Part shown: piece after piece, positions 16,217-25,507 of the stretch | Numbering within the stretch: position 1 is the stretch's first letter | Layout of the letters: each line of letters starts with the position of its first letter | Source of the DNA: JAKEFM01 sp035695825 | GTDB lineage: Bacteria; Planctomycetota; UBA1135; JAKEFM01 | DNA length: 64,000 bases | Direction of reading: 5' to 3' | Assembly (NCBI GenBank): GCA_035695825.1 | Contig: DASRRH010000018.1 | Location: forward strand, 124,001-188,000 | Program-made: the position numbers and the translations under genes | Notes under the pieces: model-generated | What the model saw: only the letters and a program-made list of their open reading frames with translations | Databases searched by the model: none | Told to the model about the DNA's origin: nothing

Positions 16217-18685
16217 ATGGGTCCGACGAGGGCGATCAGGACCGGGGCGCGCGGGAACGGCGAGGTCGCGGTGATGCCGAAGGCGAGGGCGAGCGCGGGG
16301 CGAAGCCTGCTCGACACCCTCCCCGATCCGGATCTCCGCCCGAACGGGCTCAAGGTGCTCGAGGCCCGCTACCTGAAGAAGGGGCCGGACCGCAAGCCCG
16401 CCGAGACCCCGAAGGAGCTCTTCTGGCGGGTCGCCTCGACGATCGCCTCCGCGGAGGCGGGCTATCCGGGCGGCACGCCGGAGCGGGTCGAGCAGGTCGC
16501 GCGCGAGTTCTACGCGCTCATGGCGTCCCAGGTCTTCATGCCGAACTCCCCGACCCTGATGAACGCGGGCCGCGAGATGGGGATGCTCTCGGCGTGCTTC
16601 GTCGTCCCGGTCGAGGACTCGATCGAGGGGATCTTCTCCGCGATCAAGGCGACCGCCCTCATCCAGAAGGCGGGGGGGGGGACCGGCTTCTCCTTCTCGC
16701 GGCTGCGCCCCTGCGGCGACGTCGTGCATTCCTCGGGCGGCACGACGGAGGGGCCCCTCTCTTTCCTCCAGGTCTTCTCCGCCGCGACGAACGCGATCCA
16801 GCAGGGGGCGTTCCGGCGCGGCGCGAACATGGGGATCCTCCGGATCGACCACCCCGACGTCGTCGCGTTCATCCAGGTCAAGGAGGACCTGGCCCAGCTC
16901 ACGAACTACAACCTCTCCGTCGCGGTGACGCAGAAGTACCTCGACGAGCTGCGGCGCGACCCGAAGACCGTCCACCAGGTCCAGAACCCCCGGACGAAGG
17001 CGTGGGCCCCGCTCGCGAAGAAGGACGGCTCCGGCTCCTGGACGGTCGGGGAGCTGTGGGACCTGATCTGCGTGCGCGCGTGGGGCACGGGAGAACCGGG
17101 ACTCTTCTTCATCGATCGGGCGAACGAGGCGAACCCGATCCGCCACCTCGGCCTGATCGAGGCGACGAACCCCTGCGGGGAGCAGGACCTCCACCCCTGG
17201 GACTCCTGCAACCTGGGCTCGGTCAACCTCGGGAAGTTCGTCGGGGGCGGCGCGGAGGGGCCCTCCTTCGACTGGGAGGGTCTGCGGCGCGTCCTCCACT
17301 CCTGCACGCGCTTCCTCGACGACGTGATCGACGTGAACCGCTACCCTCTCCCCGAGATCGATCGGACGTCGAAGACGACGCGCCGCATCGGGCTCGGCGT
17401 GATGGGGTTCGCCGACGCCCTCTTCAAGCTGGGGATCCCCTACGACTCCGAGGAGGGGTGCGCCTTCGGCGAGAGCCTGATGAAGTTCTTCACGGAGGAG
17501 GCCCACCGCGCCTCCGAGGCGCTCGCCGGGGAGCGGGGGCCCTTCCCCGCCTGGGAGGGCTCCGACTGGGAGAAGCGCGGCCGGAAGATGCGCAACTCCT
17601 ACTGCACGACGGTCGCGCCGACGGGGACGATCTCGATCATCGCCAACTGCTCGGGGGGCATCGAGCCCCTCTTCTCGATCGCCTTCTGGCGCCAGGTCCT
17701 CGACGGGCAGCGGATGATTGAGGTGAACGAGCCCTTCGTCGAGGTCGCCCGGCGCCGCGGCTTCCACTCGGAGGCGCTCCTCGAGAAGGCGGCCGAGAGC
17801 GGCTCGATCCGCCACCTCGAGGGGATCCCCGAGGACGTCCAGCGCGTCTTCGTGTGCGCCCACGACGTCGAGCCGCAGTGGCACGTCCGGATGCAGGCCG
17901 CGTTTCAGAAGCACACGGACGCGCAGGTGAGCAAGACGATCAACCTCTCGCACGGGGCCGAGGTGGCGGACGTGAAGCGGGTCTACGAGATGGCGATCGA
18001 CCTCGGGCTCCGCGGGATCACCGTCTACCGCGACGGGTGCCGCGACCGCCAGCCGATGGCGCTCACGCGCTCGCTCCGCCGCCGCGAGGAGGTGGCGCCG
18101 CCCGAGAGACGGCCGGACGCCACGGCCGAGGCCGCGGCGGCCGCCTCCCCCCTCATTCCGGTCCGGCTCCCCGCGATCATGCCGAGCCTCCGGGTCCGGC
18201 AGATCACCCCCTTCGGGAACATGCACGTGAAGATCTCGGTCGACCCGAAGGCGGGGATCGAGCGGGAGGTCTTCTCGCAGCTCGGCAAGGGGGGGGACAT
18301 CGCGAACAGCGACCTCGAGGCGATCTGCCGGCTCCTCTCGCTGTTCCTCCGCTGCGGCGGATCCATCGAGCTCGCGATCAAGCAGCTCGAGGGGATCGGC
18401 TCCTCCCTCACCGTCCCGAGCCGCGAGGGCCGGATCATGTCCCTCGCCGACGGGCTCGCGAAGGGGCTGCGCCGCTACCTGCGGGCGAAGGAGAAGTTCG
18501 GCCTGAAGTCGCTCCTCCTCGGCGAGGTCGACCCCGACGCGCTCGCCTCGGCGACCGAGGGGGGGAACGGCTCGCGGTCGGGCGACCCGAGCGCGTTCAA
18601 GGTGAAGTGCCCCGAGTGCGAGGGCGTGCTCGCCTTCGAGGAGGGGTGCGTCAAGTGCCCCTCCTGCGGCTTCAGCCAGTGCTAG
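16217..18685 (+). CDS. nrdJ: adenosylcobalamin-dependent (class II) ribonucleotide reductase
   Basis: 822 residues. It reduces ribonucleoside diphosphates or triphosphates to deoxyribonucleotides using B12. The catalytic set is visible: Cys127 in LSACFVV, the radical-site motif N318-P-C320-G-E322, and Cys331 in WDSCNLGS, matching the Thermotoga NrdJ pattern. PTGTISIIANCSGGIEP lies at the nucleotide-binding end. The C-terminal tail has a zinc-ribbon-like CPEC and CPSC arrangement ending in SQC, typical of NrdJ and thought to shuttle reducing equivalents. ATG 16217 has AGGGGG 6 nt upstream; ATG 16274 is the alternative. B12 and thioredoxin dependence follow from the family; a possible promoter lies at 16097. 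Confidence 0.95.
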   Translation: MGPTRAIRTGARGNGEVAVMPKARASAGRSLLDTLPDPDLRPNGLKVLEARYLKKGPDRKPAETPKELFWRVASTIASAEAGYPGGTPERVEQVAREFYALMASQVFMPNSPTLMNAGREMGMLSACFVVPVEDSIEGIFSAIKATALIQKAGGGTGFSFSRLRPCGDVVHSSGGTTEGPLSFLQVFSAATNAIQQGAFRRGANMGILRIDHPDVVAFIQVKEDLAQLTNYNLSVAVTQKYLDELRRDPKTVHQVQNPRTKAWAPLAKKDGSGSWTVGELWDLICVRAWGTGEPGLFFIDRANEANPIRHLGLIEATNPCGEQDLHPWDSCNLGSVNLGKFVGGGAEGPSFDWEGLRRVLHSCTRFLDDVIDVNRYPLPEIDRTSKTTRRIGLGVMGFADALFKLGIPYDSEEGCAFGESLMKFFTEEAHRASEALAGERGPFPAWEGSDWEKRGRKMRNSYCTTVAPTGTISIIANCSGGIEPLFSIAFWRQVLDGQRMIEVNEPFVEVARRRGFHSEALLEKAAESGSIRHLEGIPEDVQRVFVCAHDVEPQWHVRMQAAFQKHTDAQVSKTINLSHGAEVADVKRVYEMAIDLGLRGITVYRDGCRDRQPMALTRSLRRREEVAPPERRPDATAEAAAAASPLIPVRLPAIMPSLRVRQITPFGNMHVKISVDPKAGIEREVFSQLGKGGDIANSDLEAICRLLSLFLRCGGSIELAIKQLEGIGSSLTVPSREGRIMSLADGLAKGLRRYLRAKEKFGLKSLLLGEVDPDALASATEGGNGSRSGDPSAFKVKCPECEGVLAFEEGCVKCPSCGFSQC

Positions 18686-18698
18686 CCGAGCGCCGGCG

Positions 18699-19367
18699 CT
18701 AGCCGTCCCGGCGCACGGGCCGCGTGGCGGGGGTCTCCTCCTCGCCCGTCTTCCCCGACTCCCGGCGCGGGAACGCGCGCGGGCGCGGGAACGGCTTGCG
18801 GGGCGCCGGCGGGCCCGTCGCGACCTTCCGGAGCTGGACGTAGTCGTCCGCGGCGCGGCCGATCCGGACCGCGTCCCGCTCGAGGAAGACGATCTGCCGC
18901 TCCTCGACCTCCCCCCCGAGGGGACGCTCCGTCGTGGGCGAGCCGAGGCGCTGCACGCCGATCAGGTTCTGGAGAAGGAAGCGCGCGTCCTCCGTCACGG
19001 TGTACTTCTTGAATCCCGACTGGAAGAGCCCCTCTTCGAGGGTCGTGAGGACGTTCGACCGCACGCTCGCCGTGACGGTGTAGGCCACGTACTCCCGGTA
19101 GAAGAGGAAGTAGCCCTGGACGTTCTCGACCTGGGGGAAGGCGGGGTTCCCCAACTGCTCGACCTGCCACACCCCCTCGAGATCGCGCTCGATCTTGCGC
19201 CGGTACCGCTCGCGCGGGGTGAGACCCTTCTCCTCCTCCAAGGGGGTGGAGCCCGGCTCCTGGGGGGAGGGGGCGGACGAGGGGGGGAAGGGGATCTGCC
19301 GCGCCGAGAGGGCGAGGGGGCCGACGAGGCAGCCGAGGGCGAAGGAGGCGAGAGGAAGGCGTCCCAT
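18699..19367 (-). CDS. exported hypothetical protein
   Basis: 222 residues, not recognised. ATG 19367 gives a signal peptide (LPLASFALGCLVGPLALSARQ); a lipobox is not convincing. A Pro-rich linker and an acidic/basic helix (EEEKGLTPRERYRRKIERDLEGVWQVEQ) precede a domain of about 110 residues. WQVEQLGNP, GYFLFYREYVAYTVTASV and YTVTEDARFLLQN suggest a small beta-barrel, perhaps lipocalin-like. The C-terminus is Pro/Arg-rich. It is convergent with nrdJ 14 nt away and divergent from the CDF transporter. No function is assigned. Confidence 0.7.
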   Translation of the reverse strand: MGRLPLASFALGCLVGPLALSARQIPFPPSSAPSPQEPGSTPLEEEKGLTPRERYRRKIERDLEGVWQVEQLGNPAFPQVENVQGYFLFYREYVAYTVTASVRSNVLTTLEEGLFQSGFKKYTVTEDARFLLQNLIGVQRLGSPTTERPLGGEVEERQIVFLERDAVRIGRAADDYVQLRKVATGPPAPRKPFPRPRAFPRRESGKTGEEETPATRPVRRDG

Positions 19368-19458
19368 GGAAAGGCTCCGGAGGGCGGCCCCGGTACGATG
19401 AGCGTCGCCCGCGACGATAGGAGGCCACGCCGGCGCCGGCAACGCGCGGGCCCCGACC

Positions 19459-20412
19459 GTGCGATCCGAAGGAACGGTCTGCAACCTCGTCGGCATCGCG
19501 GGGAACGTGATCCTCGCGGCGATCAAGTTCCTCGTCGCGGCGGCGACCGGGAGCACCGCGCTCCTCGCCGACGCGTGGCACTCCGTCGGGGACACCCTCC
19601 AGACGGTCGTCACGGCCATCGGCTTCGTCTGGGGGAGGCGCCCGCCGGACGCCGACCATCCCTACGGCCACGGCAATATCGAGACCCTCGCCGCGCTCGC
19701 CGTCGCGCTCGTGCTGCTCGCGACGGGGGTCGGGGTGGCGTACGAGGGGGTGCGCGTGCTGCGCGCCGGGGGATACGCCGTGCCCGGCGTCGAGGCGCTC
19801 CCCGTCGCGGTCCTCGGCGTCGTCGTCAAGGAGGCGCTCGCCCGCTACACGATGCGGATCGGGCGCAGGTTGAACAGCCCCTCGATGGTCGTGGCGGCGA
19901 AGGACCATCGCGCGGACGCCCTCTCCTCCATCGCGGTCGTCTTCGGGATCCTCGGAGCCCGGCTCGGGGCCCCCTCCCTCGACCCGGCCGCCGCGGTCGT
20001 GATCGGGCTCTCGATCCTCGCCCTCGTCGCCCCGTCCGTGTGGGAGACCCTGTCGATCCTCGCCGTGCGCGCCCCGACGGGGGACATGGAGCGACGGATC
20101 CAGGCGCGCTTCGCGGCGGACCCCCAGGTTCGCAAGGTCCACCGGATCCGGATGCACCGCCTCGGCTCCTACTACGAGGTCGACCTCGAGATCGACGTCG
20201 ACGGGGACCTCACGGTCCGCGAGGGGCACGCCGTCGCCCACCGCGTGCGGGACGAGGTCCTGGCTGCGGAGCCCTTCGTGAGCGAGGTGAAGGTCCACGT
20301 GAATCCCCACCCCGAGTCGTGCGTCCCCGACGCGGGCGGCCGTGCAGGCAAGGGAACCGCCGGCGCGCCGGCTCGTATCATGGCCGGCGACCCGCCCGCA
20401 ACTCCGCCATGA
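19459..20412 (+). CDS. cation diffusion facilitator (CDF) metal transporter
   Basis: 317 residues with about six membrane segments and a C-terminal cytoplasmic ferredoxin-like domain (RIRMHRLGSYYEVDLEIDVD, then a His-containing tail). CDF proteins export divalent metals by proton antiport. Metal-site motifs: H41xxxD45 (HSVGD) in TM2 and D148xxxD152 (DHRAD) in TM5. Zinc CDFs usually carry HxxxD in TM5, and the acidic pair resembles manganese or iron members, so metal is uncertain. Start GTG 19459. Its stop overlaps the dsbD start by 4 nt (ATGA), implying translational coupling. Confidence 0.88.
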   Translation: MRSEGTVCNLVGIAGNVILAAIKFLVAAATGSTALLADAWHSVGDTLQTVVTAIGFVWGRRPPDADHPYGHGNIETLAALAVALVLLATGVGVAYEGVRVLRAGGYAVPGVEALPVAVLGVVVKEALARYTMRIGRRLNSPSMVVAAKDHRADALSSIAVVFGILGARLGAPSLDPAAAVVIGLSILALVAPSVWETLSILAVRAPTGDMERRIQARFAADPQVRKVHRIRMHRLGSYYEVDLEIDVDGDLTVREGHAVAHRVRDEVLAAEPFVSEVKVHVNPHPESCVPDAGGRAGKGTAGAPARIMAGDPPATPP

Positions 20413-22193
20413 GCGTCCGGCTCCTCGCCCTCCCCCTCCTCGCCCTCGGCGCCCGCGCTCCCGCGCAGGAGGAGGCTCCCTACCGGGCCGAGACCTTCGT
20501 CGCGGTCGACCGGGTGGCGCCGGGCCGGACCTTCCGCGTGGCGGTCCGGCTCGAGATCGAGGAGGGGTGGCACGCCCAGTCTCACAAGCCGCTCGACCCC
20601 GCGTTCGTCGCCACCGAGCTCGAGCTCGCGAAGGACTCGGGCTTCGCGCTGCGCGAGGTCGTCTTTCCACCGGGTCGCGAGCTCGACCTCGCCGCGCTCG
20701 GCGGGCGGGCCTCGGTCTACGAAGGGACGGTCCTGATCGGGGCGACGGTCGAGGCGGGTCCGGACCTTCCCGCGGGCCCGGCGAGGGCGAAGGGAAGGCT
20801 CCACGTCCAGGCTTGCGACGACAAGTTCTGCCGCTCGCCGGAGTGGGTCCCCCTCGAGTTCCCGATCGAGATCGGTCCGGGGGAGGCGAAGCCGCAGCAT
20901 GCGGCGATCTTCTCCTCGATCGACTTCTCGAAGGCGGAGCCGGTGACCGGTGCCAGAGGGGCTGCCCCGGGCGCCTCCGGCCCGGGGACGAAGGAGGAGA
21001 AGGGGCTCCTCGCGACGCTCCTCGGGATCTTCCTCCTCGGGCTCGCCCTGAACCTCACGCCCTGCGTCTACCCGGTGATCGCCGTGACGATCGGGTACTT
21101 CGGCCGCCAGGCGCAGGGGCGCGGGAGGCTCCTCCTCCCCGTCTGCTACGCCCTCGGGATCGCGGTCACCTTCACTGCGCTCGGGGTCGTGGCGGCCCTC
21201 ACCGGCGGGGCGTTCGGCGCGTGGCTCCAGAACCGCTGGGTGCTCCTCGGCCTTTCCCTCCTGATCGTCGCCTTTGCGCTCTCCTGCTTCGGACTCTTCG
21301 AGATCAACGCGCCGACCTGGCTCCTTTCGAAAGTTGGCGGGGGGAAGGCGGGCGCGGTGGGCGCCCTGCTGATGGGCCTAACGATGGGAGTAACGGCCGC
21401 GCCCTGCGTCGGCCCCCTGATCCTCACGCTGATCGTCGCCGTCGCGAAGGAGCAGAGCGTCGCGAAGGGGCTCCTCTGGTTCGGGACGCTCTCGGCCGGC
21501 CTCGCGCTCCCGTACGTCTTCCTCGGGGCGTTCTCCGGTTCCGTCTCCACCCTCCCGAAGGCGGGCGACTGGACCGAGTGGGTGAAGAAGCTCCTCGGGT
21601 TCGTCCTCCTCGCCGTCGCGATCTGGTTCGCGAACCCGAGCCTCCCGGAGGGTGTGCTCCTCCCCGCCCTCGCGGCCGTCGCCGTCGCCGGGGGCGCGTG
21701 GCTCGCCCTCTTCGAGAAGACGGGTCGCGCGACGCGTGCCCTGTGGGCGCTCCGGATCGCCGTCGGCCTCTTCGGGCTCGCTTCGGGCTCGGCTCTCTAC
21801 GCGCGCTCGCGAGCGGAAGGGATCATGTGGCGGCCGTACGATCCTGCGCTCCTCGCGCAGGCCCGCGCGGAGCGCCGCCCGGTCCTGATCGACGTCACGG
21901 CGAGGTGGTGCCTGCCTTGCAAGCTGATGGAGGAGACGACCTTCAAGGACGCCGACGTGATCCGGGAGACGGCGGCGTTCGAACGCCTCAAGGTCGACCT
22001 CACGTCCGAGGACCCGGGTCCGGCGGTCCAGGACGCGCTCCGCCGCTTCGCGGAGGACGGCCGCCTCGATCCCCCCCAGCTGATCTTCTTCGACGCGGAG
22101 GGGAAGGAGATGAAGGCTCTCCGCTCGCGCGAGAAGGTGGGCGCAGAAGATCTCCTTCTGCGGTTGCAGCAGGCCCGGCGCGGGTCTCCCTGA
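20409..22193 (+). CDS. dsbD: thiol:disulfide interchange protein DsbD
   Basis: 594 residues in the normal order. A signal peptide (LLALPLLALGARAPAQ) is followed by a periplasmic DsbD-alpha-like domain to about 200 with Cys in ACDDKFC. Eight membrane segments span about 200-430 with the transmembrane cysteines in LNLTPCVYPV and TAAPCVGPL, and a C-terminal thioredoxin domain carries TARWCLPCKLMEET. It passes electrons from cytoplasmic thioredoxin to periplasmic acceptors, which here may include the TlpA-like selenoprotein. ATG 20409 overlaps the CDF stop by 4 nt. A weak hairpin follows. Confidence 0.93.
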   Translation: MSVRLLALPLLALGARAPAQEEAPYRAETFVAVDRVAPGRTFRVAVRLEIEEGWHAQSHKPLDPAFVATELELAKDSGFALREVVFPPGRELDLAALGGRASVYEGTVLIGATVEAGPDLPAGPARAKGRLHVQACDDKFCRSPEWVPLEFPIEIGPGEAKPQHAAIFSSIDFSKAEPVTGARGAAPGASGPGTKEEKGLLATLLGIFLLGLALNLTPCVYPVIAVTIGYFGRQAQGRGRLLLPVCYALGIAVTFTALGVVAALTGGAFGAWLQNRWVLLGLSLLIVAFALSCFGLFEINAPTWLLSKVGGGKAGAVGALLMGLTMGVTAAPCVGPLILTLIVAVAKEQSVAKGLLWFGTLSAGLALPYVFLGAFSGSVSTLPKAGDWTEWVKKLLGFVLLAVAIWFANPSLPEGVLLPALAAVAVAGGAWLALFEKTGRATRALWALRIAVGLFGLASGSALYARSRAEGIMWRPYDPALLAQARAERRPVLIDVTARWCLPCKLMEETTFKDADVIRETAAFERLKVDLTSEDPGPAVQDALRRFAEDGRLDPPQLIFFDAEGKEMKALRSREKVGAEDLLLRLQQARRGSP

Positions 22194-22207
22194 CGCTCCC
22201 CGCAGCG

Positions 22208-22225
22208 GGCCATCCGGGAATGGCC
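22208..22225. terminator. weak hairpin between convergent genes
   Basis: GGCCAT and ATGGCC form a 6-bp stem with loop CCGGGA in the 165-nt gap between dsbD and the convergent anti-sigma gene. It is short and without a U-tract, so it may not terminate. Confidence 0.3.
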
Positions 22226-22358
22226 AGGGGATTTCGAGCAGATGCAGACGGTCGCGTCTCGGGAGTCCGCCGGTCCAGGAGAGCAGGGGCGCGGAATCGC
22301 GGCGCGTTCCGGACCGGGCGTGGCGTGGGATGAGGTCGCATGAGGCGTCGGAGTCCGA

Positions 22359-23057
22359 TCAGAACACGCCCGCCGCCACGACCTTCGTCGGGGCGCCCGT
22401 GGAAGGATCGGCCTCCTCGCTCACGGCGACTCCGGCGATTTCGCCGAACGGGCCCGGCTCTCGAACGATCGCGTCGACCTCCTCGCGCGGCTGAAGCCGC
22501 ATCGCGCCGACGTTCCGAGGAGCCCCGGCCTTCGGGAGGACCCAGAGGACGAACGTCTTGCCCGGCTCCGGCGGTCCGAGACCCTTCGCGACGACGAGGA
22601 TGCCCCGTCCCTCGCGGTCGAAGAAGGCGGTCCCGACCTGCTCCTCGCCGCGCTTGATCGTCGCGCGCGGCGTCGTGGGATCGGAGCGCAGGGCGACGAG
22701 GCGGGAGCCCGGGGTCTCGAGCTTCAGGAGTCGGGTCACGCCGAGGATCGCGAGCGCGGCGAGCGACGCCGCCAGCGCGAGGGGGAGGAACCGGGACGCG
22801 CGGCGCCCGGGACTGGGGCGGGCAGCGGGCCCTTCGGCGCGGACGCGCTGGAGGAGCCGGTCGCGAAGCGCAGACGGCGGCTCCGCGGGAGGGGCCGCGA
22901 GGGCGAGGGCGGCCGCCGTGGCGAGCGCCCGCGCGAGCCCCTCCCGGCACTCGGGGCAGCCCGAGGCGAGATGGGCCTCGAACGCCTCGCGGTCGGGCGG
23001 GTCGAGCGCCCCGAGGGCGTGGAGGTCGTAGAGGTCCTCGAAGCGAGCCCGGGTCAT
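22359..23057 (-). CDS. anti-sigma factor (RskA-like)
   Basis: 232 residues. The N-terminus (FEDLYDLHALGALDPPDREAFEAHLASGCPECREGLARAL) is a zinc-anti-sigma-type domain with the His and CxxC pair. A membrane helix (FLPLALAASLAALAILGV) follows near 105-125. The periplasmic part ends in an RskA-like domain (GRGILVVAKGLGPPEPGKTFVLWVLP). It should hold the cognate sigma factor at the membrane and release it on a periplasmic signal. ATG 23057 overlaps the sigma-factor stop (ATGA), the standard ECF operon layout. Confidence 0.9.
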   Translation of the reverse strand: MTRARFEDLYDLHALGALDPPDREAFEAHLASGCPECREGLARALATAAALALAAPPAEPPSALRDRLLQRVRAEGPAARPSPGRRASRFLPLALAASLAALAILGVTRLLKLETPGSRLVALRSDPTTPRATIKRGEEQVGTAFFDREGRGILVVAKGLGPPEPGKTFVLWVLPKAGAPRNVGAMRLQPREEVDAIVREPGPFGEIAGVAVSEEADPSTGAPTKVVAAGVF

Positions 23058-23626
23058 CGTTCTCCTCCGAGCCCCTTCGGGAGCGCCTCGCGGAGGCGAC
23101 GGAGGGCGTTCCGAGCGCGGCCCTTCACGGTGCCGAGCGGCGCTCCCGTTCGCTCCGCGATCTCCGACTGCGAAAGCCCCTCGAAGTAGGCGAGCTCGAC
23201 GACGTGGCGTTCCTCGGAAGGGAGCGTCCCGAGCGCGCGGAGGACCTCGGCCCGCGCGTCCTCGAGAGAGGCGAACTCGAGGGGGGGGAGCCCCTCGTCG
23301 ACGGAGCGCTCGGGATCCGACGTTTCCCGCCCGGCCGGGAGGGGACGGCGGGACCGTAGCCGGTCGATCGCGCGGCTGCGGGCGAGGGTCACGAGGAAGG
23401 CGGGGAGGGTGCCGTGACGGGGGTCGAAGAGCCGGGCGCGCCTCCACAGCTCGAGGAAGACGTCCTGGACGATCTCCTCCGCGGCGGAGGCGTCGCGGAG
23501 GAAGCGGCGGGCAAGGGCGTAGACGAGCGCCCCGTAGCGGTCGTACGCGGAGGCGAGGGCGGATTCCTCGCCTGCGGCGATCGCGCGGACGAGCGCCTCG
23601 TCGGGATCCCTCGTCGAGACCGGCAT
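23054..23626 (-). CDS. ECF-type RNA polymerase sigma factor
   Basis: 190 residues. Region 2 (YDRYGALVYALARRFLRDASAAEEIVQDVFLELWRRA, then FLVTLARSRAIDRLR) and region 4 (LPSEERHVVELAYFEGLSQSEIAERTGAPLGTVKGRARNALRRL) are both intact, the pattern of sigma-K/RpoE-like ECF factors. It directs transcription in response to release from the adjacent anti-sigma. ATG 23626 is the first start. The downstream prepilin operon ends at a terminator just upstream, so this pair has its own promoter; no sequence match is claimed. Confidence 0.95.
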   Translation of the reverse strand: MPVSTRDPDEALVRAIAAGEESALASAYDRYGALVYALARRFLRDASAAEEIVQDVFLELWRRARLFDPRHGTLPAFLVTLARSRAIDRLRSRRPLPAGRETSDPERSVDEGLPPLEFASLEDARAEVLRALGTLPSEERHVVELAYFEGLSQSEIAERTGAPLGTVKGRARNALRRLREALPKGLGGER

Positions 23627-23649
23627 CCTCGGGAGGGATTACGAAGCGA

Positions 23650-23674
23650 GGGGCCCGGTTGGATACCGGGCCCC
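23650..23674 (-). terminator. terminator of the prepilin-like operon
   Basis: A 10-bp perfect stem (23650-23659 with 23665-23674), loop TGGAT, lies about 36 nt beyond the stop of the PilX-like gene and upstream of the sigma factor start. Confidence 0.6.
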
Positions 23675-23709
23675 GGTGGCCGGGGGGAGGGGGCTCCTTC
23701 CCCGACGTC

Positions 23710-25494
23710 CTACCAGGTGACGACGTCCCGCGCGCTCACCGCCATCGGGGTGAACGGCGGGAGGTTCGAGAGGTTGTTGAAGGCCGTGTCGTAGAACCAG
23801 ATGCGGTTCGGCGCCGTGTACCGGTCCCCGCCGTAGGCCCAGGCCCCCGTCCCGAACTGGCTGAGCCAGGCGTTCACGAAGGAGCCGGTGATCGAGCAGG
23901 CCTTCCCGGTCCAGTTCTCGTGGAACCGGGGGAGGTTCTCGAAGCCGCCGTTGTACGCCCCGACCGAGGAGTCGTGGTTGCCGGTCACGACCGCGACGTT
24001 GTAGGTCGTCGGGGAGGCGTCGGGCAGCGTGCCGGGGGTCTTCGTGTCGTTCCACGAGTTCGAGAGGAGGTTGACCGCGTCCCCGATGACCGCCGCCGGC
24101 TTCTTGGCGACGGAGTTGTAGTCCCCGCGGACGAAAAGCGGGTCCTCCGTGACGACCGTGAGGGGCCCGTTCAGCTCCGCGCCGTTCGTGAGCCGGATCC
24201 CGTTCGCCTGGGTCCCCGTCCCCTCGCCGTAGCGCGCGGCGTAGAGGAGGCCGTTCGCGGGGAACTGCCCCGAGGCGTTGAGCGCGCCGACGTTGATCTC
24301 CGTCAGGAGGATCGAACCCCCCTGCCGCGCGTCGTACATCTGCTTCATCGAGACGACGCCGGAGAGGGAGGAGGTGACGTCGTTCCCCGAGCCGTCGCGG
24401 GCGATCCAGGTCCCGTTCGGGAGGGTGAGGATCGAGAGTCCCGCCGAGGCGTGGTAGTAGCCCCTCTCGAAGGCGCCCGTGCCGGGGGTGACCGGGACGT
24501 AGGTTTGCGTCCCGGAGTTCCAGTCGTAATCCCCGCCCGTCCCGGCGGGGATCTCGACGAACATCTCGGTCGACCGCGTCCCGGGCAGCAGGAGCTCGGT
24601 AACGCCGTGTTCGCCGGTGAGGACGGTGTGGCCGGAGCCGTTCAGGTAGCCCGTCGGGGGCTGCCAGCGCTCGAGCGCCCCGGGAGCCCAAGGGAGCCAG
24701 TCCCCGGGGTCCGCGTAGGAGCCGTTCCCGTCGAGGTCGAGCCCCGCGAAGTTGCTGTCGTAGCCGCTCACGTTCGGCACGCCGAGGGCGAGGAGCTGCG
24801 AGTGGCTGAACATCGTCTGGTAGACCGCGGGCTCGGCGGGGAGGAAGGGGTCTGCGACCCACTGGCGGGCGTTGACGGTCCCCGGCGAGATCGCGGGCGC
24901 GTCCTTGCGGTTGCGGAAGATGTCCCCGGCGGCGTGCACGTAGTTCGAGTTGAGGGTGAGCGTCGCGTTCGAGGCGAGGTAGAGATCCGCGTTCGTGTGG
25001 ATCCGGCCCCGGATCTGCATGTTCGGACCGGGGACGATCTCGAGGTCGTTCGTGTAGAAGACGGCGAACTGGAAGAGGGGCGTCTGGTCGAGCGAGACGA
25101 GCCGGTTCGCCCGGAAGGCGGCCTTCCCGAAGCGCCCGGTGGCGTCGACGTGGTAGTGCGTCGAGATCGTCTGGACCCCCGAGGCGTCCGCGCTCGTGCC
25201 GGTGAAGCCGGCGGGCGCGAGCGTGTAGGGGACCGTCTCGTTGTCGATCGTCGCGGTCCCCTCGGTGGGGGCCGGCTCGTGGTTCGCGATCCGGGTCTGG
25301 AGCTCTTTCTTCGCGAACTCGATCGCCCCTTCCGCCAGGTACTCGGACCGGAGGCGGTCGGCCTCCGTGCCCGTCGTACGGTTGGCGGAGTGGGCGTAGC
25401 CGAGGAGGGCCACGCTCAGTCCCGCCGCGACGGCCGCGGCGAAGAGCGCGTAGAGCGCTGCCGTCCCCCGTTCGTCCCTGCGCTTCTTTTCCAT
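23710..25494 (-). CDS. PilX-like envelope protein, large
   Basis: 594 residues, much longer than typical PilX (about 150-200). The N-terminus (GTAALYALFAAAVAAGLSVALLGYA) is a PilX-type hydrophobic helix following an Arg-rich start. The rest is beta-rich and exported-looking, with repeated NPG, GxGN and FYTNDLEI elements, few Cys, and many Gly/Asn. It could be a minor pseudopilin or adhesin tip, but the match rests on the helix and on the neighbouring prepilins. ATG 25494 has GGGGAGGA 6 nt upstream. The gene is last in the operon; a terminator follows. Confidence 0.7.
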   Translation of the reverse strand: MEKKRRDERGTAALYALFAAAVAAGLSVALLGYAHSANRTTGTEADRLRSEYLAEGAIEFAKKELQTRIANHEPAPTEGTATIDNETVPYTLAPAGFTGTSADASGVQTISTHYHVDATGRFGKAAFRANRLVSLDQTPLFQFAVFYTNDLEIVPGPNMQIRGRIHTNADLYLASNATLTLNSNYVHAAGDIFRNRKDAPAISPGTVNARQWVADPFLPAEPAVYQTMFSHSQLLALGVPNVSGYDSNFAGLDLDGNGSYADPGDWLPWAPGALERWQPPTGYLNGSGHTVLTGEHGVTELLLPGTRSTEMFVEIPAGTGGDYDWNSGTQTYVPVTPGTGAFERGYYHASAGLSILTLPNGTWIARDGSGNDVTSSLSGVVSMKQMYDARQGGSILLTEINVGALNASGQFPANGLLYAARYGEGTGTQANGIRLTNGAELNGPLTVVTEDPLFVRGDYNSVAKKPAAVIGDAVNLLSNSWNDTKTPGTLPDASPTTYNVAVVTGNHDSSVGAYNGGFENLPRFHENWTGKACSITGSFVNAWLSQFGTGAWAYGGDRYTAPNRIWFYDTAFNNLSNLPPFTPMAVSARDVVTW

Positions 25495-25507
25495 GGCGAT
25501 TCCTCCC

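Noticed and set aside
16673..16683. G run in nrdJ as a frameshift site
   Set aside because: The frame stays intact through conserved AGGGTGFSFSRLRP; the same applies to the G run in rpiA.
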